Shown: positions 25,941-35,449 of the stretch, piece by piece
Layout: each line of letters begins with the position of its first letter
How positions within the stretch are numbered: the stretch's first letter is position 1
Source: Phreatobacter aquaticus
GTDB lineage: Bacteria > Pseudomonadota > Alphaproteobacteria > Rhizobiales > Phreatobacteraceae
NCBI RefSeq assembly: GCF_005160265.1
Contig: NZ_CP039865.1
Coordinates: 3,186,828-3,250,827 of the forward strand
DNA: 64,000 nucleotides
Direction: 5' to 3'
The notes under the pieces: model-generated
The model's input: the letters and a program-made list of their open reading frames with translations, nothing else
Database searches by the model: none
What the model was told of the DNA's origin: nothing
Translations under genes and position numbers: made by a program

Positions 25941-28292
25941 ATGTCGACCATCCGTCACTCCACTCTTTCCACCGCCACGCTCGGCGTGCCGCGCATCGGC
26001 CCACGACGCGAACTGAAACTCGCGCTCGAACGCTATTGGTCCGGCGAATCCAGCCAATCGGCCCTCATGGAGGCGGCGAGTGCGCTGCGCATCGCCAACT
26101 GGGCCCGCCAGAAGGCCCTCGGGATCCGTGTCATCCCGTCCAACGACTTCTCGCTCTACGACCACATGCTGGATCTCGCCTGCATGGTCGGCGCGATCCC
26201 TGACCGGTTCGGCTGGGACGGCGGCCCGGTCACCCTCGACACCTATTTCGCCATGGCGCGCGGGCGGCTTGGCGGGAAGACAGACGATTGCGGCTGCGCC
26301 ACCAGCCACGCTGATCAAGCGGGCGTGCCGGCGCTGGAGATGACCAAGTGGTTCGACACCAATTACCACTACATGGTCCCCGAATTCGAACGGGGCCAGG
26401 AGTTCCGGCTCGCCACCCTCAAGCCGCTGGACCAGTTCCTGGAGGCCAGGGAACTGGGTTACCAGACGAGGCCCGTCCTTGTCGGTCCCGTCACCTTCCT
26501 CAAGCTCGGCAAGGCCAGGGACGGCTCCTTCGAGCCGCTGGCACTGATCGGCGATCTGCTGCCGGCCTATATCGACATGCTCCGGCGTCTCCATGCCAAT
26601 GGCGCCGAATGGGTGCAGATCGACGAGCCCTGCCTCGCGCTCGACCTGACCGAGGCTGAAGCCACCGTGCTCCGGCAGACCTACCAGGCGATCGCCCGGG
26701 CGCTTCCCGGCCTCAAGATCATGCTGACGACCTATTTCGGCGGGCTCGGCGCCAATATCGATACGGCCTTCGGCCTGCCGGTCGCGGGCCTGCACATCGA
26801 TCTTGCCCGCGCGCCCGACCAGCTCGACCGGGTTCTGGCCAAGGCGCCGCGCGGCCTCGTCCTGTCGCTCGGAATCATCGACGGCCGCAACATCTGGCGC
26901 GCTGATCTCGGCGCCATTCTCGACCGGCTGGAACCGGTGGTGGCGCGGCGCGGCACCGACCATATCCAGATCGCCCCGTCCTGCTCGCTGCTGCACGTGC
27001 CGGTCGATCTGGTGCAGGAACGCGACCTCGATCCGGACCTCGTCAATTGGCTCGCCTTCTCGGTGCAGAAGATGGAGGAACTGGCGATCCTTGGCCGGGC
27101 CCTCTGCGAGGGGCGGGCGGCCGTCGGCGAAGCCATTGCGGCATCGGCCGCGGCTCTGGCCGCGCGGCGCATCTCGCCGAAGGTCCACGATGCCGCGGTC
27201 GCCGCGCGGCTGGCCACCGTCACGCCCGCCATGGCGAGCCGCGCCAGCGCCTTCGCCATCCGCGCCGGCAAGCAACGCCGCCGCTTCGGCCTGCCGGCCT
27301 TCCCGACCACCACGATCGGCTCGTTCCCGCAGACGGCGGAAGTCCGCAAGGCCCGCTCCGCCCATGCCAAGGGCACCATCGACCAGGCCGCCTATGACGG
27401 CTTCCTGCGCGAGGAGACCGAACGCGCCGTGCGCTGGCAGGAGGAGATCGGCCTCGACGTGCTGGTCCATGGCGAGTTCGAGCGCAACGACATGGTGCAG
27501 TACTTCGGCGAACAGCTCGCAGGCTTTGCCTTCACCCGCCACGGCTGGGTGCAGAGCTATGGTTCCCGTTGTGTGCGGCCGCCAATCCTGTTCGGCGACG
27601 TCGCGCGGCCGACCCCGATAACAGTCGGCTGGTGGCGCTATGCCCAGTCGCTCACCACGCGGCCGATGAAGGGCATGCTCACCGGCCCGGTCACCATCCT
27701 CAACTGGTCCTTCGTGCGCGACGACGTGCCGCGCAGTCAGGCCTGCCGGCAGATCGCACTTGCCATCCGCGACGAGGTGTCCGACCTCGAACAGGCGGGC
27801 GCCGCCATGATCCAGATCGACGAGGCGGCGCTCCGCGAAGGTCTGCCGCTGCGCCGTGCGGAATGGCCGGCCTATCTCGACTGGGCGGTGGAGTGCTTCC
27901 GGCTCTGCGCCTCGGGCGTCGGCGACGAAACGCAGATCCACACCCACATGTGCTATTCCGAGTTCAACGACATCATCGATGCGATCGCGGCCATGGATGC
28001 CGACGTCATCTCGATCGAGACCTCGCGCTCTCGGATGGAGCTGCTCGATGCGTTCCGCACCTTCCAGTACCCGAACGAGATCGGCCCCGGCGTCTATGAC
28101 ATTCATTCGCCGCGCGTGCCGGCGGTGGCCGAGATGGTCGATCTCCTGAAGCTTGCGCGCCGGCGGCTCGCCGATGAGCAGATCTGGATCAATCCCGACT
28201 GCGGTCTGAAGACCCGCGGCTGGGCCGAGGTGCGGCCGGCGCTGGTCAACATGGTCGAGGCCGCGCGCCAGATGCGGCTTGCCGCACGCTAG
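25941..28292 (+). CDS. metE: Cobalamin-independent methionine synthase MetE
   Basis: A 783-residue enzyme that moves the methyl group of methyltetrahydropteroyl-polyglutamate to homocysteine without B12. Two related barrels are present. The N-terminal half begins with [20 protein letters not shown]. The C-terminal catalytic half begins near [12 protein letters not shown] and has the zinc ligands in [10 protein letters not shown] (His and Cys) and [12 protein letters not shown] (Cys). It is about 30 residues longer than the E. coli enzyme. It is read divergently from nrdAB behind its own riboswitch. Its TAG stop shares CTAG with the stop of the convergent gene at 28289. Confidence 0.96.
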   Translation: MSTIRHSTLSTATLGVPRIGPRRELKLALERYWSGESSQSALMEAASALRIANWARQKALGIRVIPSNDFSLYDHMLDLACMVGAIPDRFGWDGGPVTLDTYFAMARGRLGGKTDDCGCATSHADQAGVPALEMTKWFDTNYHYMVPEFERGQEFRLATLKPLDQFLEARELGYQTRPVLVGPVTFLKLGKARDGSFEPLALIGDLLPAYIDMLRRLHANGAEWVQIDEPCLALDLTEAEATVLRQTYQAIARALPGLKIMLTTYFGGLGANIDTAFGLPVAGLHIDLARAPDQLDRVLAKAPRGLVLSLGIIDGRNIWRADLGAILDRLEPVVARRGTDHIQIAPSCSLLHVPVDLVQERDLDPDLVNWLAFSVQKMEELAILGRALCEGRAAVGEAIAASAAALAARRISPKVHDAAVAARLATVTPAMASRASAFAIRAGKQRRRFGLPAFPTTTIGSFPQTAEVRKARSAHAKGTIDQAAYDGFLREETERAVRWQEEIGLDVLVHGEFERNDMVQYFGEQLAGFAFTRHGWVQSYGSRCVRPPILFGDVARPTPITVGWWRYAQSLTTRPMKGMLTGPVTILNWSFVRDDVPRSQACRQIALAIRDEVSDLEQAGAAMIQIDEAALREGLPLRRAEWPAYLDWAVECFRLCASGVGDETQIHTHMCYSEFNDIIDAIAAMDADVISIETSRSRMELLDAFRTFQYPNEIGPGVYDIHSPRVPAVAEMVDLLKLARRRLADEQIWINPDCGLKTRGWAEVRPALVNMVEAARQMRLAAR

Positions 28293-28780
28293 GCGACAGA
28301 GGTCGGCGGGCGGGTGCGCCCGCCGATCCATCCGCCGAGCGCCGCGCTAACGAGGGCCACCAGCACGGGGATCCACGAGGCGACGAGGGCTGCGGCATAG
28401 GTCGTGTAGAAGTGCGAGCCGCGGATGAGGTCGAAAGCCTGGATCAGTGCGAGGCCCGCAGCATAGCCGACAATGAGGCCGGTCGCGATTCCAACGGCAA
28501 TCCGGGTTTTGAGCGGCCAGGCGCCGCGAGGAGGCAACTCACCCAGCTGGCGGAGCCGGGCGCGGCGCGAGGTCGCGACACCGGCCCACACCGCGCCGAT
28601 CAGCGCTGAGACAAGCGCCACCATCGGCGCGATGACGAAGACGACCATCATTCCCGCTCCGCCCTCGACATCCGGCGCATGGGACAGCTCGACGGCAAGC
28701 AATCCGATGCCGATTCCCAGCGCGAAGCCGCCGATCAATCCGGCAAGCCCGCCGGCGATGGTGAAGCTAAAGGTTCTCAT
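28289..28780 (-). CDS. Integral membrane protein of unknown function
   Basis: A 163-residue protein with about four hydrophobic segments: glycine-rich GGLAGLIGGFALGIGIGLL, then VVFVIAPMVALVSALIGAVW, IAVGIATGLIVGYAAGLAL, and a final one near AALVASWIPVLVALVSAAL. A basic loop (TSRRARLRQLGELPPRG) would face the cytoplasm. I do not recognise the family. It overlaps the metE stop by three bases tail to tail, so the two transcripts run into each other with no terminator between. Confidence 0.6.
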   Translation of the reverse strand: MRTFSFTIAGGLAGLIGGFALGIGIGLLAVELSHAPDVEGGAGMMVVFVIAPMVALVSALIGAVWAGVATSRRARLRQLGELPPRGAWPLKTRIAVGIATGLIVGYAAGLALIQAFDLIRGSHFYTTYAAALVASWIPVLVALVSAALGGWIGGRTRPPTSVA

Positions 28781-28893
28781 GATGAACAGGGTCCCGAGCG
28801 CATGGGCTCAGGTGCTAGAGGCCGCTGGTTTCCGCGCGATGGCCCGGCAGGGGCGGGCCTGTTTCGGCAGCTGCCGACCTCCGCCGGCAGCGA

Positions 28894-29547
28894 TCACGGC
28901 GCTCTGTTCGGCCGACGCGGCGGCAGTGGGGCCGTTGCTGCCATGGGCTGGGTGGGTTCGACTGCGGCGACGGCAGGCGAGGCGGGCTGTTCGCCCTGTG
29001 CCGGCACTAGCGCGCGCCCGCCGGCGGCCAGCGGGATGCGCCGGATACCCTCCGGCGTCGTGCCGTTGCTGTCAGTTGGGGGCGAAAAGGCGCGGGCGGC
29101 TCCAAGGGGCTCAGGCGTGGCGGGCGTCGCCGTTGCGATCCGCTCCTGCAGCTTGTTCGGATCGCTGGCTGGCGGGGTCACCAGCCGGGCCGGTGTCGAG
29201 CTCGCGGACGAGAGCACGGGCGGCGTATCAGGGGAGGCGGCGGGCTGCGGGCCGACCTGAAGGATCGGGGCCGTGACGGGGGCGGGGGTTGTTGTCGCGA
29301 CCGTTTCCGTGCGTACCGAGCCCTGGACGGCATCGCGGCTGGCAAGCGTCAGGCCGGTGGCTCCTGCGGCGGCAAGGGCGAGAGCGCCCCCGGTCACCAT
29401 CAGGCGCCGCCATCGGACACCGCGCAGGCGACGAGCGACAGCTCTCTCCTGTTCCGGATCGTATAGGCGATCCTCGAAGCCTTGAACGGGGAAATCCGTT
29501 CGGCCATCGAGAGCCGCAGCGGTGGCCGCTTCGGCAGAATGGCTCAT
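28894..29547 (-). CDS. Single-pass membrane protein with Pro/Thr/Ala-rich periplasmic part
   Basis: A 217-residue protein. About 47 cytoplasmic residues, including a basic RRLRGVRWRRL patch, precede one hydrophobic segment (VTGGALALAAAGATGLTL). A long low-complexity region rich in Pro, Thr, Ala and Ser follows and ends PLPPRRPNRAP. The ATG at 29547 is preferred to an upstream in-frame TTG. No known domain is recognised. The topology resembles envelope linker or anti-sigma-like proteins, but no zinc motif or sigma factor is nearby, so no function is given. Confidence 0.6.
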   Translation of the reverse strand: MSHSAEAATAAALDGRTDFPVQGFEDRLYDPEQERAVARRLRGVRWRRLMVTGGALALAAAGATGLTLASRDAVQGSVRTETVATTTPAPVTAPILQVGPQPAASPDTPPVLSSASSTPARLVTPPASDPNKLQERIATATPATPEPLGAARAFSPPTDSNGTTPEGIRRIPLAAGGRALVPAQGEQPASPAVAAVEPTQPMAATAPLPPRRPNRAP

Positions 29548-29684
29548 GCGATCGAGGGTGGATGACGGGGACAAACCGATACCGCTTCCGTTGCAAACTG
29601 GCCCAGTGGTACGGTCATCGAGTCGCCAGTTCGTATGAGGGATATAACCTCTGCCGCTGAATTGTGGCGCAGATGGGGAGCATC

Positions 29685-30263
29685 ATGACGTTTTTGATTG
29701 TCGGCCTGGGGATATTCCTCGGCGTGCATGGTCTCACCATGATGCGCGCGCCACGCGCCGCCTTGATCGGAAAGGTGGGGCCCGGACCCTATAAGGGGCT
29801 CTATACGCTCGCAGCCTTCGCCGGACTGGCCCTGATCATCTACGGCTTCGGCGCCGCGCGGGCCGCCGGCTATGTGCAGATATGGAACCCGCCGCGGTTC
29901 CTTGGGCATGTGACGGCGCTGCTCGTCACAATCGCCTTCATCAGCCTGGCAGCGGCCTATGCGCCGAATGGCAAGATCAAGTCGACGCTGAAACACCCCA
30001 TGCTGGTTGGCGTCAAGGCCTGGGCCTTGGGGCATCTCCTGGCGAATGGCGATCTGGCGTCGATCCTGCTGTTCGGCGGTTTCCTTGCCTGGGCAGTCGC
30101 GAGCCGCATTTCGCTGAAGTCGCGGCCCGACAAGGTCGAGCCTGCGTCCGCGCCCTGGGGCATCGGCGATGCCATCGCCATCGGCGGCGGCCTTGTCGCG
30201 ACCGTGGTCATGGCCATTTGGCTGCATCCGTTGCTCATCGGGGTGCCCGCCATCCTGCGGTAA
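29685..30263 (+). CDS. NnrU family membrane protein
   Basis: A 192-residue protein with about five or six membrane segments. HGLTMMRAPRAALIGKVG near the start and KHPMLVGVKAWALGHLLANGD in the middle are NnrU-family blocks. NnrU was named from denitrification gene clusters, but no denitrification genes are in this window and many members are found in non-denitrifiers, so the role is open. The ATG at 29685 has GGGGAG five bases upstream; the earlier in-frame GTG is not used. It is divergent from the 28894 gene. Confidence 0.85.
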   Translation: MTFLIVGLGIFLGVHGLTMMRAPRAALIGKVGPGPYKGLYTLAAFAGLALIIYGFGAARAAGYVQIWNPPRFLGHVTALLVTIAFISLAAAYAPNGKIKSTLKHPMLVGVKAWALGHLLANGDLASILLFGGFLAWAVASRISLKSRPDKVEPASAPWGIGDAIAIGGGLVATVVMAIWLHPLLIGVPAILR

Positions 30264-30410
30264 GCCCGTCGCGGCGGGTGCGGTTTTTCTTCCCGTTGTG
30301 CCCCGCTGCCGCCGCGTTTGCGTCGGATAGGGGGAGTTGATAGGTTCCGCGCCTCTTATCGCGGCCCCGTTCCCCCAAGGGACGGGGTGCGCCGCCTTTT
30401 GGATCCAGTG

Positions 30411-31058
30411 ATGTCCGACATTTTTGATGAAGTTGAAGAGGACCTGCGGCGCGCCAGGTTCGAGGCGCTCTGGTCGAAATACTGGCCGTCGATGCTGACA
30501 GTCGCCGTGCTGGTTGTCGCCGTTGTCGGCGGCTGGCGCTTCTATGACTGGCAACAGGAACAGAAATCGGCGGCCGCCGGCGCCCGGTTCGAAGCAGCCA
30601 TGCGGGTCTCGCGCACTGATGGCCCGGAAGCCGAAAAGCAGTTCGCCGCCATCGCCGCCGATGCCCCTTCGGGCTATCGCATCCTCTCCCGCTTCCGCCA
30701 GGCGACAGAACTGGCGGTCCGCGACAAGGATGGCGCCGTCAAGGCTCTGGACGCACTCGCCGCCGATCCGGCGATCGGGCCGTTGCTGCAGGACGTCGCC
30801 CGCGTCCGTGCCGCCTACCTGCTGGTCGATACCGCCCCCCAGGCCGACATCATCAAGCGCATGGAGCCGCTCGCCGGTCCCGGTCAGGCCTATCGCCATT
30901 CGGCCCGTGAAGTGCTGGCGCTCGCTGCGATGCGGGCCAACGACAAGGCCGGCGCCGAGCGCTGGCTGCAGGCGATCCAGCTGGATACCGAGACGCCGCA
31001 GGGTGTCCGAGGCCGCGCCGAATTGATTGCGACCATCGTTGCCGGTCTCGGCAATTGA
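30411..31058 (+). CDS. YfgM-like membrane-anchored tetratricopeptide protein
   Basis: A 215-residue protein with a cytoplasmic start (MSDIFDEVEEDLRRARFEALWSKY with W and Y before the membrane), one membrane segment near residues 27-44, and a periplasmic helical region with degenerate TPR character. Family members work beside the Sec translocon and with outer-membrane assembly factors. The gene lies 41 bases before a lipoprotein gene and upstream of der, the arrangement in which yfgM, bamB and der are often found together. The ATG at 30411 is the family start; upstream in-frame codons are discarded. Confidence 0.82.
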   Translation: MSDIFDEVEEDLRRARFEALWSKYWPSMLTVAVLVVAVVGGWRFYDWQQEQKSAAAGARFEAAMRVSRTDGPEAEKQFAAIAADAPSGYRILSRFRQATELAVRDKDGAVKALDALAADPAIGPLLQDVARVRAAYLLVDTAPQADIIKRMEPLAGPGQAYRHSAREVLALAAMRANDKAGAERWLQAIQLDTETPQGVRGRAELIATIVAGLGN

Positions 31059-31099
31059 TGGCAATGACGCCCGTTGAACCAACCGAACGGACCACAGCC

Positions 31100-31411
31100 A
31101 TGACCCATTTCCGTCTCGATCGCCGGTTCCTGCTGCGTGGCGGCCTCGTCGCCCTTGCCGGCGTGGCGCTTGGCGGCTGCGAGTCGCTGCAGGACATCCC
31201 GTCCATGTTCGAGCGCCGCAATCCGCCGATTCCCGGCAATCGCGAGGACGTGTTCCCCGGCGGCGTGCCGGGCATCGACCAGGGCATCAACCAGCCGGCC
31301 AATTCTTCGCCGCCGCCGGCCCAGGCTCCCGAGGCCCAGCAGGCACCGGCCGAACAGCCCACATCGCGCCGCCGGCGCAGCAGCGCCGCTGCCGCGACCG
31401 CAACCAACTGA
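31100..31411 (+). CDS. Small lipoprotein at the bamB position
   Basis: A 103-residue predicted lipoprotein. DRRFLLRGG resembles a twin-arginine motif and is followed by a hydrophobic core and lipobox ALGGC with C27 as the lipidated residue. A short region [18 protein letters not shown] follows, then a Pro/Ala/Gln tail ending in Arg and Ala runs. It lies between the yfgM-like gene and der, where many proteobacteria carry bamB, a lipoprotein with a beta-propeller of about 380 residues. No propeller is present. It could be a shortened BamB-like relic or an unrelated lipoprotein. Confidence 0.7.
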   Translation: MTHFRLDRRFLLRGGLVALAGVALGGCESLQDIPSMFERRNPPIPGNREDVFPGGVPGIDQGINQPANSSPPPAQAPEAQQAPAEQPTSRRRRSSAAAATATN

Positions 31412-31431
31412 CAGGCAGCCAGGCCGCCATC

Positions 31432-32814
31432 ATGCCCTTCACGCTCGCTATCGTCGGCCGGCCCAATGTCGGCAAGTCGACGCTTTTCAACCGGCTCGTC
31501 GGCAAGCGCATCGCGCTGGTCGATGACCGGCCCGGCGTGACCCGCGACCGTCGCGAAGGCGATGCACGGCTCGGCGACCTCGAATTCTCGATCATCGACA
31601 CGGCCGGCCTCGAGGAGGTCAAGGACGCCTCGCTGGAAGCGCGCATGCGCGCCCAGACCGAAGAGGCGATCCGGCTCTGCGACGCCGTCCTGTTCATGGT
31701 CGATGCGCGCGTCGGCCTGACGCCGGCCGATCATGTCTTCGCCGATCTCGTCCGGCGCTCCGGCAAGCCGGTGATCCTTGCTGCCAACAAGAGCGAGGGC
31801 AAGGTCGGCATGGCCGGTGCCTACGAGTCGTTCGGGCTCGGTCTCGGCGATCCCGTGCCGCTCTCGGCCGAGCACGGCGAGGGCATCAATGAACTTTATG
31901 AGGCTCTGGCGGCGCTGATGCCGGTGCCCGTCTATGACGACGAGGAAGAGATCGAGGATACCGGCGAGGACATCGTCGATGATCCGAACAAGCCGATCTC
32001 GGTCGCCATTGTCGGCCGGCCGAATGCCGGCAAGTCCACGCTGGTCAATGCACTGATCGGGGAAGAGCGCATGCTCACCGGCCCCGAGGCCGGCATCACC
32101 CGTGATGCCATCTCCGTCGATTGGGACTGGGGTGGGCGCAAGTTCCGCCTGGTCGATACGGCCGGCCTGCGCAAGCGCGCGCGCATCGACGACAAGGTCG
32201 AGAAGCTGTCGGTGGCCGATGCGCTCAGGGCGATCCGCTTCGCCCAGGTCGTCGTTGTCTGCATGGACGCCGAGAAGCCCTTCGAGGACCAGGATCTTCG
32301 CATTGCTGATCTCGCCGCCAAGGAGGGCAGGGCGGTCGTGCTCGCCTTCACCAAATGGGACCTCGTGCCCCACAAGGGCGGCAAGGCGGCGAAGCTGCGC
32401 GAGGAGGCCGACCATTGGCTCCCGCAGATCAAGGGCTGCCCCGTCGTGGCCCTGTCAGCGCAGACCGATCAGGGGCTTGATCGCCTGATGACCGAGATCA
32501 TCGCGGCGCGCGTGCCGTGGCAGAAGCGCATTCCGACCAATACGCTGGTGCGCTGGCTGCAGGAGACGACGGATCACCATCCGCCGCCGGCCGTCTCGGG
32601 TCGTCGCATCAAGATGCGCTACATGACCCAGGCAAAAACTCGCCCGCCGACCTTCGTCGCCTTCTGCTCGCGTCCCGAGGCGCTGCCGGAGAGCTATCTG
32701 CGCTACATGGTCAACACGCTGCGCGAGAGCTTTGACCTGCAGGGAACGCCGATCCGCTTCCATCTGAAGAAGACGGACAATCCTTATGCCGAGACCGGCC
32801 GCAAGATTCAGTGA
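31432..32814 (+). CDS. der: Ribosome biogenesis GTPase Der (EngA)
   Basis: A 460-residue GTPase with the two tandem G domains unique to Der, needed for 50S subunit assembly. The first has [12 protein letters not shown] and DTAGLEE, the second [12 protein letters not shown] and [11 protein letters not shown], with switch region RPGVTRDRR and G4 motifs NKSE and TKWD. A KH-like C-terminal domain ends the protein ([14 protein letters not shown]). An acidic linker [16 protein letters not shown] joins the G domains. It starts 20 bases after the lipoprotein gene. Confidence 0.97.
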   Translation: MPFTLAIVGRPNVGKSTLFNRLVGKRIALVDDRPGVTRDRREGDARLGDLEFSIIDTAGLEEVKDASLEARMRAQTEEAIRLCDAVLFMVDARVGLTPADHVFADLVRRSGKPVILAANKSEGKVGMAGAYESFGLGLGDPVPLSAEHGEGINELYEALAALMPVPVYDDEEEIEDTGEDIVDDPNKPISVAIVGRPNAGKSTLVNALIGEERMLTGPEAGITRDAISVDWDWGGRKFRLVDTAGLRKRARIDDKVEKLSVADALRAIRFAQVVVVCMDAEKPFEDQDLRIADLAAKEGRAVVLAFTKWDLVPHKGGKAAKLREEADHWLPQIKGCPVVALSAQTDQGLDRLMTEIIAARVPWQKRIPTNTLVRWLQETTDHHPPPAVSGRRIKMRYMTQAKTRPPTFVAFCSRPEALPESYLRYMVNTLRESFDLQGTPIRFHLKKTDNPYAETGRKIQ

Positions 32815-32986
32815 CGTGGCGCGTCAATCGTTCCCGCAGTTTCAACGGTAGACAATACGCCATTTCGTGAAATTTGCAGGCTGGCCGATGTGTGGCGTTG
32901 CTGCAACGGTATTTGACGCCGATTCTGATATTCTTCAGTCGCTCCAGGAACGCTTGGCCTGGATAAAGCTGCATTGAGGATATGGA

Positions 32987-33754
32987 ATGAAGAAGCACCT
33001 TCTCCTGGCGTCCGCCCTTGTCTCGGCAAGCGTCCTCTGCGCGACGTCTGAATCGTTTGCCCAGCAGATCAATCGCTCTCCGGCTCCGGTCGCCGTGATG
33101 AGCTGGACCGGTTTCTATGCCGGCGTTCAACTCGGCTATGGCTGGCAGGGGCAGGTCTCCAATCAGGTCTATGCCGACCCCACTCTGGTGGCTGGCGGTT
33201 CGAGCATCGGTGCTGTCTACGGAGCGGGCGGCGTTGTGGGCGGCGCGCATGTTGGCTGGAACTATCAGCTCAACAGCCTGGTTCTCGGCATTGAGACCGA
33301 TCTCGATCTGGCAGGCATCCGGCGCAGCCAATCGCCGCTGCTGTCATATTCGGTCGGCACAACACTCGACCCTTCGGGCACGAATGCTGGCGTCGCACGT
33401 GTCCAGGCCGACTGGCTCGGCTCTTTGCGGGCCCGGTTCGGTGTTCTGGTGTCGCCGAACCTCCTGCTCTACGCAACAGGCGGTCTTGCCTATGGCGGCT
33501 TGAAGAGCTCGGTCGTTGCCGATGGTTTGGTCAGTCTCGCTCTCAACCGGACAGCGGTCGGCTGGACGGCCGGCCTGGGTGCCGAATGGGCCTTCTCGCG
33601 CAACTGGACGGCCCGGCTTGAATATCGCCATATCGAGTTGGGTACCCAGCAGCTGAACATTCCGGCTGGCGTCATCAGCAACAATGCCGCCGTCTACCGC
33701 TCCAACCTTGGGCGCTTCGAGGTGGTGCGCGCGGGTGTCAGCTACCGTTTCTGA
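32987..33754 (+). CDS. Outer-membrane beta-barrel protein (Omp25/porin family type)
   Basis: A 255-residue exported barrel. A signal peptide ends near SFAQQ, SWTGFYAGVQLGYGWQGQ marks the first strand, alternating hydrophobic strands follow, and the terminal VRAGVSYRF ends in Phe as required for outer-membrane assembly. It resembles the Omp25/Omp31-like small barrels common in Hyphomicrobiales. GAGGATATGGA before the ATG supports the start. It is a single gene with a terminator behind it. The barrel class is confident, the function unknown. Confidence 0.87.
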   Translation: MKKHLLLASALVSASVLCATSESFAQQINRSPAPVAVMSWTGFYAGVQLGYGWQGQVSNQVYADPTLVAGGSSIGAVYGAGGVVGGAHVGWNYQLNSLVLGIETDLDLAGIRRSQSPLLSYSVGTTLDPSGTNAGVARVQADWLGSLRARFGVLVSPNLLLYATGGLAYGGLKSSVVADGLVSLALNRTAVGWTAGLGAEWAFSRNWTARLEYRHIELGTQQLNIPAGVISNNAAVYRSNLGRFEVVRAGVSYRF

Positions 33755-33777
33755 GCTGCAGTCTGTCGCGCGTTCGA

Positions 33778-33802
33778 TGCCGCCGGATCATGTCCGGCGG
33801 CA
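33778..33802 (+). terminator. Terminator hairpin after the outer-membrane protein gene
   Basis: A perfect 10-bp stem (33778-33787 with 33793-33802) with loop TCATG lies 23 bases after the stop. Only a short T pair follows directly. Confidence 0.7.
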
Positions 33803-33817
33803 TTGCCCGTTTGGGCG

Positions 33818-34618
33818 CTAGCTGCCCTTCTTCAGGGCTTCACGCCGTGTCTTGAGGGTTGCGGCAAGGCTGCCGGAGAACGTGTGGTTGCCGACATGGT
33901 CGAGTGACGCCGCGAGATCGCACCAGACGGTGTGCCCAAGCCCGCGCCAGCGACGGAAGAAGGCATGGTCTTCGGCAACGAAGGTCCTGGTCTCCGGGTC
34001 GACGAAGGGGTCGAACAATCCGTAGAAGTGGCCGGCGGTCTGCGGCGTCACATAATGCGGGATGTCGGGCCGGTATTTCAGGTCCGGCAAGGACGCGCTG
34101 AGGGCCTGCAAGGCGTCCCGGCGGATCAGGAGAAGCCCGGCTCCCAGCGCCTGAACGGGTGCGAAGTCTCCCCGGAGACCTTGTGGCAGCGCTTCGCCGC
34201 TCATCACTTTCGGATCGTCGAACACAACGGAATAGTCCTGGACCGCGCGATGAAAGTCGTCGAGATCGCGGGGGGCGAAACGCTGCGTCCGTTCGTTCGG
34301 ATAGGACTTCTTCGGGTAGGCGGCGCCCACGACCGGTTCGCCGAACTTGATCAATCTCAGGATGGTTGCCGGCTGGAATCGCACATCGGCATCGATGAAG
34401 AGCAGGTGGGTCGCATCGCGGTCGCCGAGCACGTCAGCGACAGCAAGATTGCGCACCCGCTGCACCACGGGGTCGCCCGGCAGGAACAGGAAGCGCGCCT
34501 CGATCTTGGCCGCGCGCAGTGCGCGGTCGAGCGCGATCAGCGAAGCCGCGCAGTCGGTATAGAGCTTGCGGTCATAGGCCGGTATCGCGATGACAATCTG
34601 GGTCTTTTCGGAAGCCAT
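33818..34618 (-). CDS. Glycosyltransferase-like GT-A fold protein
   Basis: A 266-residue protein without signal or membrane segments. It starts MASEKTQIVIAIPAYDRKLY and has LLFIDADVRF, a D-x-D type nucleotide-sugar site, then VVGAAYPKK and GAGLLLIRRDAL, with an acidic VAEDHAFFRRW block typical of inverting family-2-like transferases. The start at 34618 follows AAGGG; a longer frame upstream is not supported. It stands alone, away from any visible polysaccharide locus, so its acceptor is unknown. Confidence 0.75.
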   Translation of the reverse strand: MASEKTQIVIAIPAYDRKLYTDCAASLIALDRALRAAKIEARFLFLPGDPVVQRVRNLAVADVLGDRDATHLLFIDADVRFQPATILRLIKFGEPVVGAAYPKKSYPNERTQRFAPRDLDDFHRAVQDYSVVFDDPKVMSGEALPQGLRGDFAPVQALGAGLLLIRRDALQALSASLPDLKYRPDIPHYVTPQTAGHFYGLFDPFVDPETRTFVAEDHAFFRRWRGLGHTVWCDLAASLDHVGNHTFSGSLAATLKTRREALKKGS

Positions 34619-34731
34619 TGAGGGACCCTTCATGACAGCGCCCGCTCCAATGTGAGCGGGCGCGATGGTGCGTCTAAGGGGGACTTTAGCAGCTTCGCTG
34701 AAGCGACGGCTATGACCCAACCGCCAAGGGC

Positions 34732-35343
34732 TCAGTAACCGACGGTGAACCGCTTGCGGCTGTGCTTGGGTGTCTCCAACTCGTCCACCAGAGCGATCGC
34801 GAAATCCTCGGCCGAAATGGCGCTGTTGCCGGCGCCGTCGACGAGCAGATTGTCCAGGCCGAGCCGGAACTTGCCGGTCCGCTCACCGGGGCTGATCACA
34901 GCCGAGGGCGACAGGAAGGTCCAGTTGAGGCTTGCCTCCGTCTTCAGGAGGTCGAGGAAGACACCGCCGGCCTTCGCTTCGGCGAGATAGATTTCGGGGA
35001 ATTGCGGTGTGCTGAAGAGCTGCACGCCGGGCGCAACCTCCAGGCTGCCGGCACCGCCGACGACCAGATAGCGCGGCACGCCACTGTCCTTTGCAGCCCC
35101 GATCAGGGTGTCGGCGTCGGAGGCGAGATAGTGAACCGAGGACATCACCGCATCATGGCCGGCATAGGCGGTCGCAAGGGCCTTGCGGTCGAAGGCGTCC
35201 ACGGCCTTCGGGGTCACGCCCGGCAGCACGGCGATCTTGTCGATGTTGCGGGCGAGCGCCGTGACCTGATGGCCGCGGGACGAGAGTTCGGCGAGGATGC
35301 GCGATCCGATCATGCCGGAGGCGCCGAGCAGGGCAACTTTCAT
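34732..35343 (-). CDS. NAD(P)-binding atypical SDR (NmrA/YwnB-like)
   Basis: A 203-residue single-domain Rossmann protein: VALLGASGMIGSRILAEL is the dinucleotide-binding loop, and SVHYLASDADTLIGAAK and RYLVVGGAGSLEV follow the NmrA-like pattern. No classical YxxxK pair is obvious, as usual for this group. It is divergent from an HxlR regulator gene 106 bases away; HxlR proteins often control a neighbouring reductase, so a stress-linked quinone or aldehyde reductase role is plausible but inferred. Confidence 0.82.
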   Translation of the reverse strand: MKVALLGASGMIGSRILAELSSRGHQVTALARNIDKIAVLPGVTPKAVDAFDRKALATAYAGHDAVMSSVHYLASDADTLIGAAKDSGVPRYLVVGGAGSLEVAPGVQLFSTPQFPEIYLAEAKAGGVFLDLLKTEASLNWTFLSPSAVISPGERTGKFRLGLDNLLVDGAGNSAISAEDFAIALVDELETPKHSRKRFTVGY

Positions 35344-35419
35344 TGAGTGTCTCCATGTGGTAGTAACCGATGGCGACTAGGTGCAATAAGGTGAGCGACC
35401 TGTAAAGAAGGCACTTTTT

Positions 35420-35433
35420 GGTCACGAGGTCAC
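35420..35433. promoter_or_regulatory. Direct repeat in front of the HxlR regulator gene
   Basis: GGTCAC occurs twice two bases apart (35420-35425 and 35428-35433), just upstream of the HxlR ribosome site in the shared divergent region. It is a candidate operator for autoregulation; position is the only evidence. Confidence 0.3.
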
Positions 35434-35449
35434 CTTGGAGGAACCGCCC

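Noticed and set aside
25821-28331. Minus-strand open frame of 836 codons across metE
   Set aside because: It is antisense to the well-supported metE and shows no family motif; high GC content creates long shadow frames.
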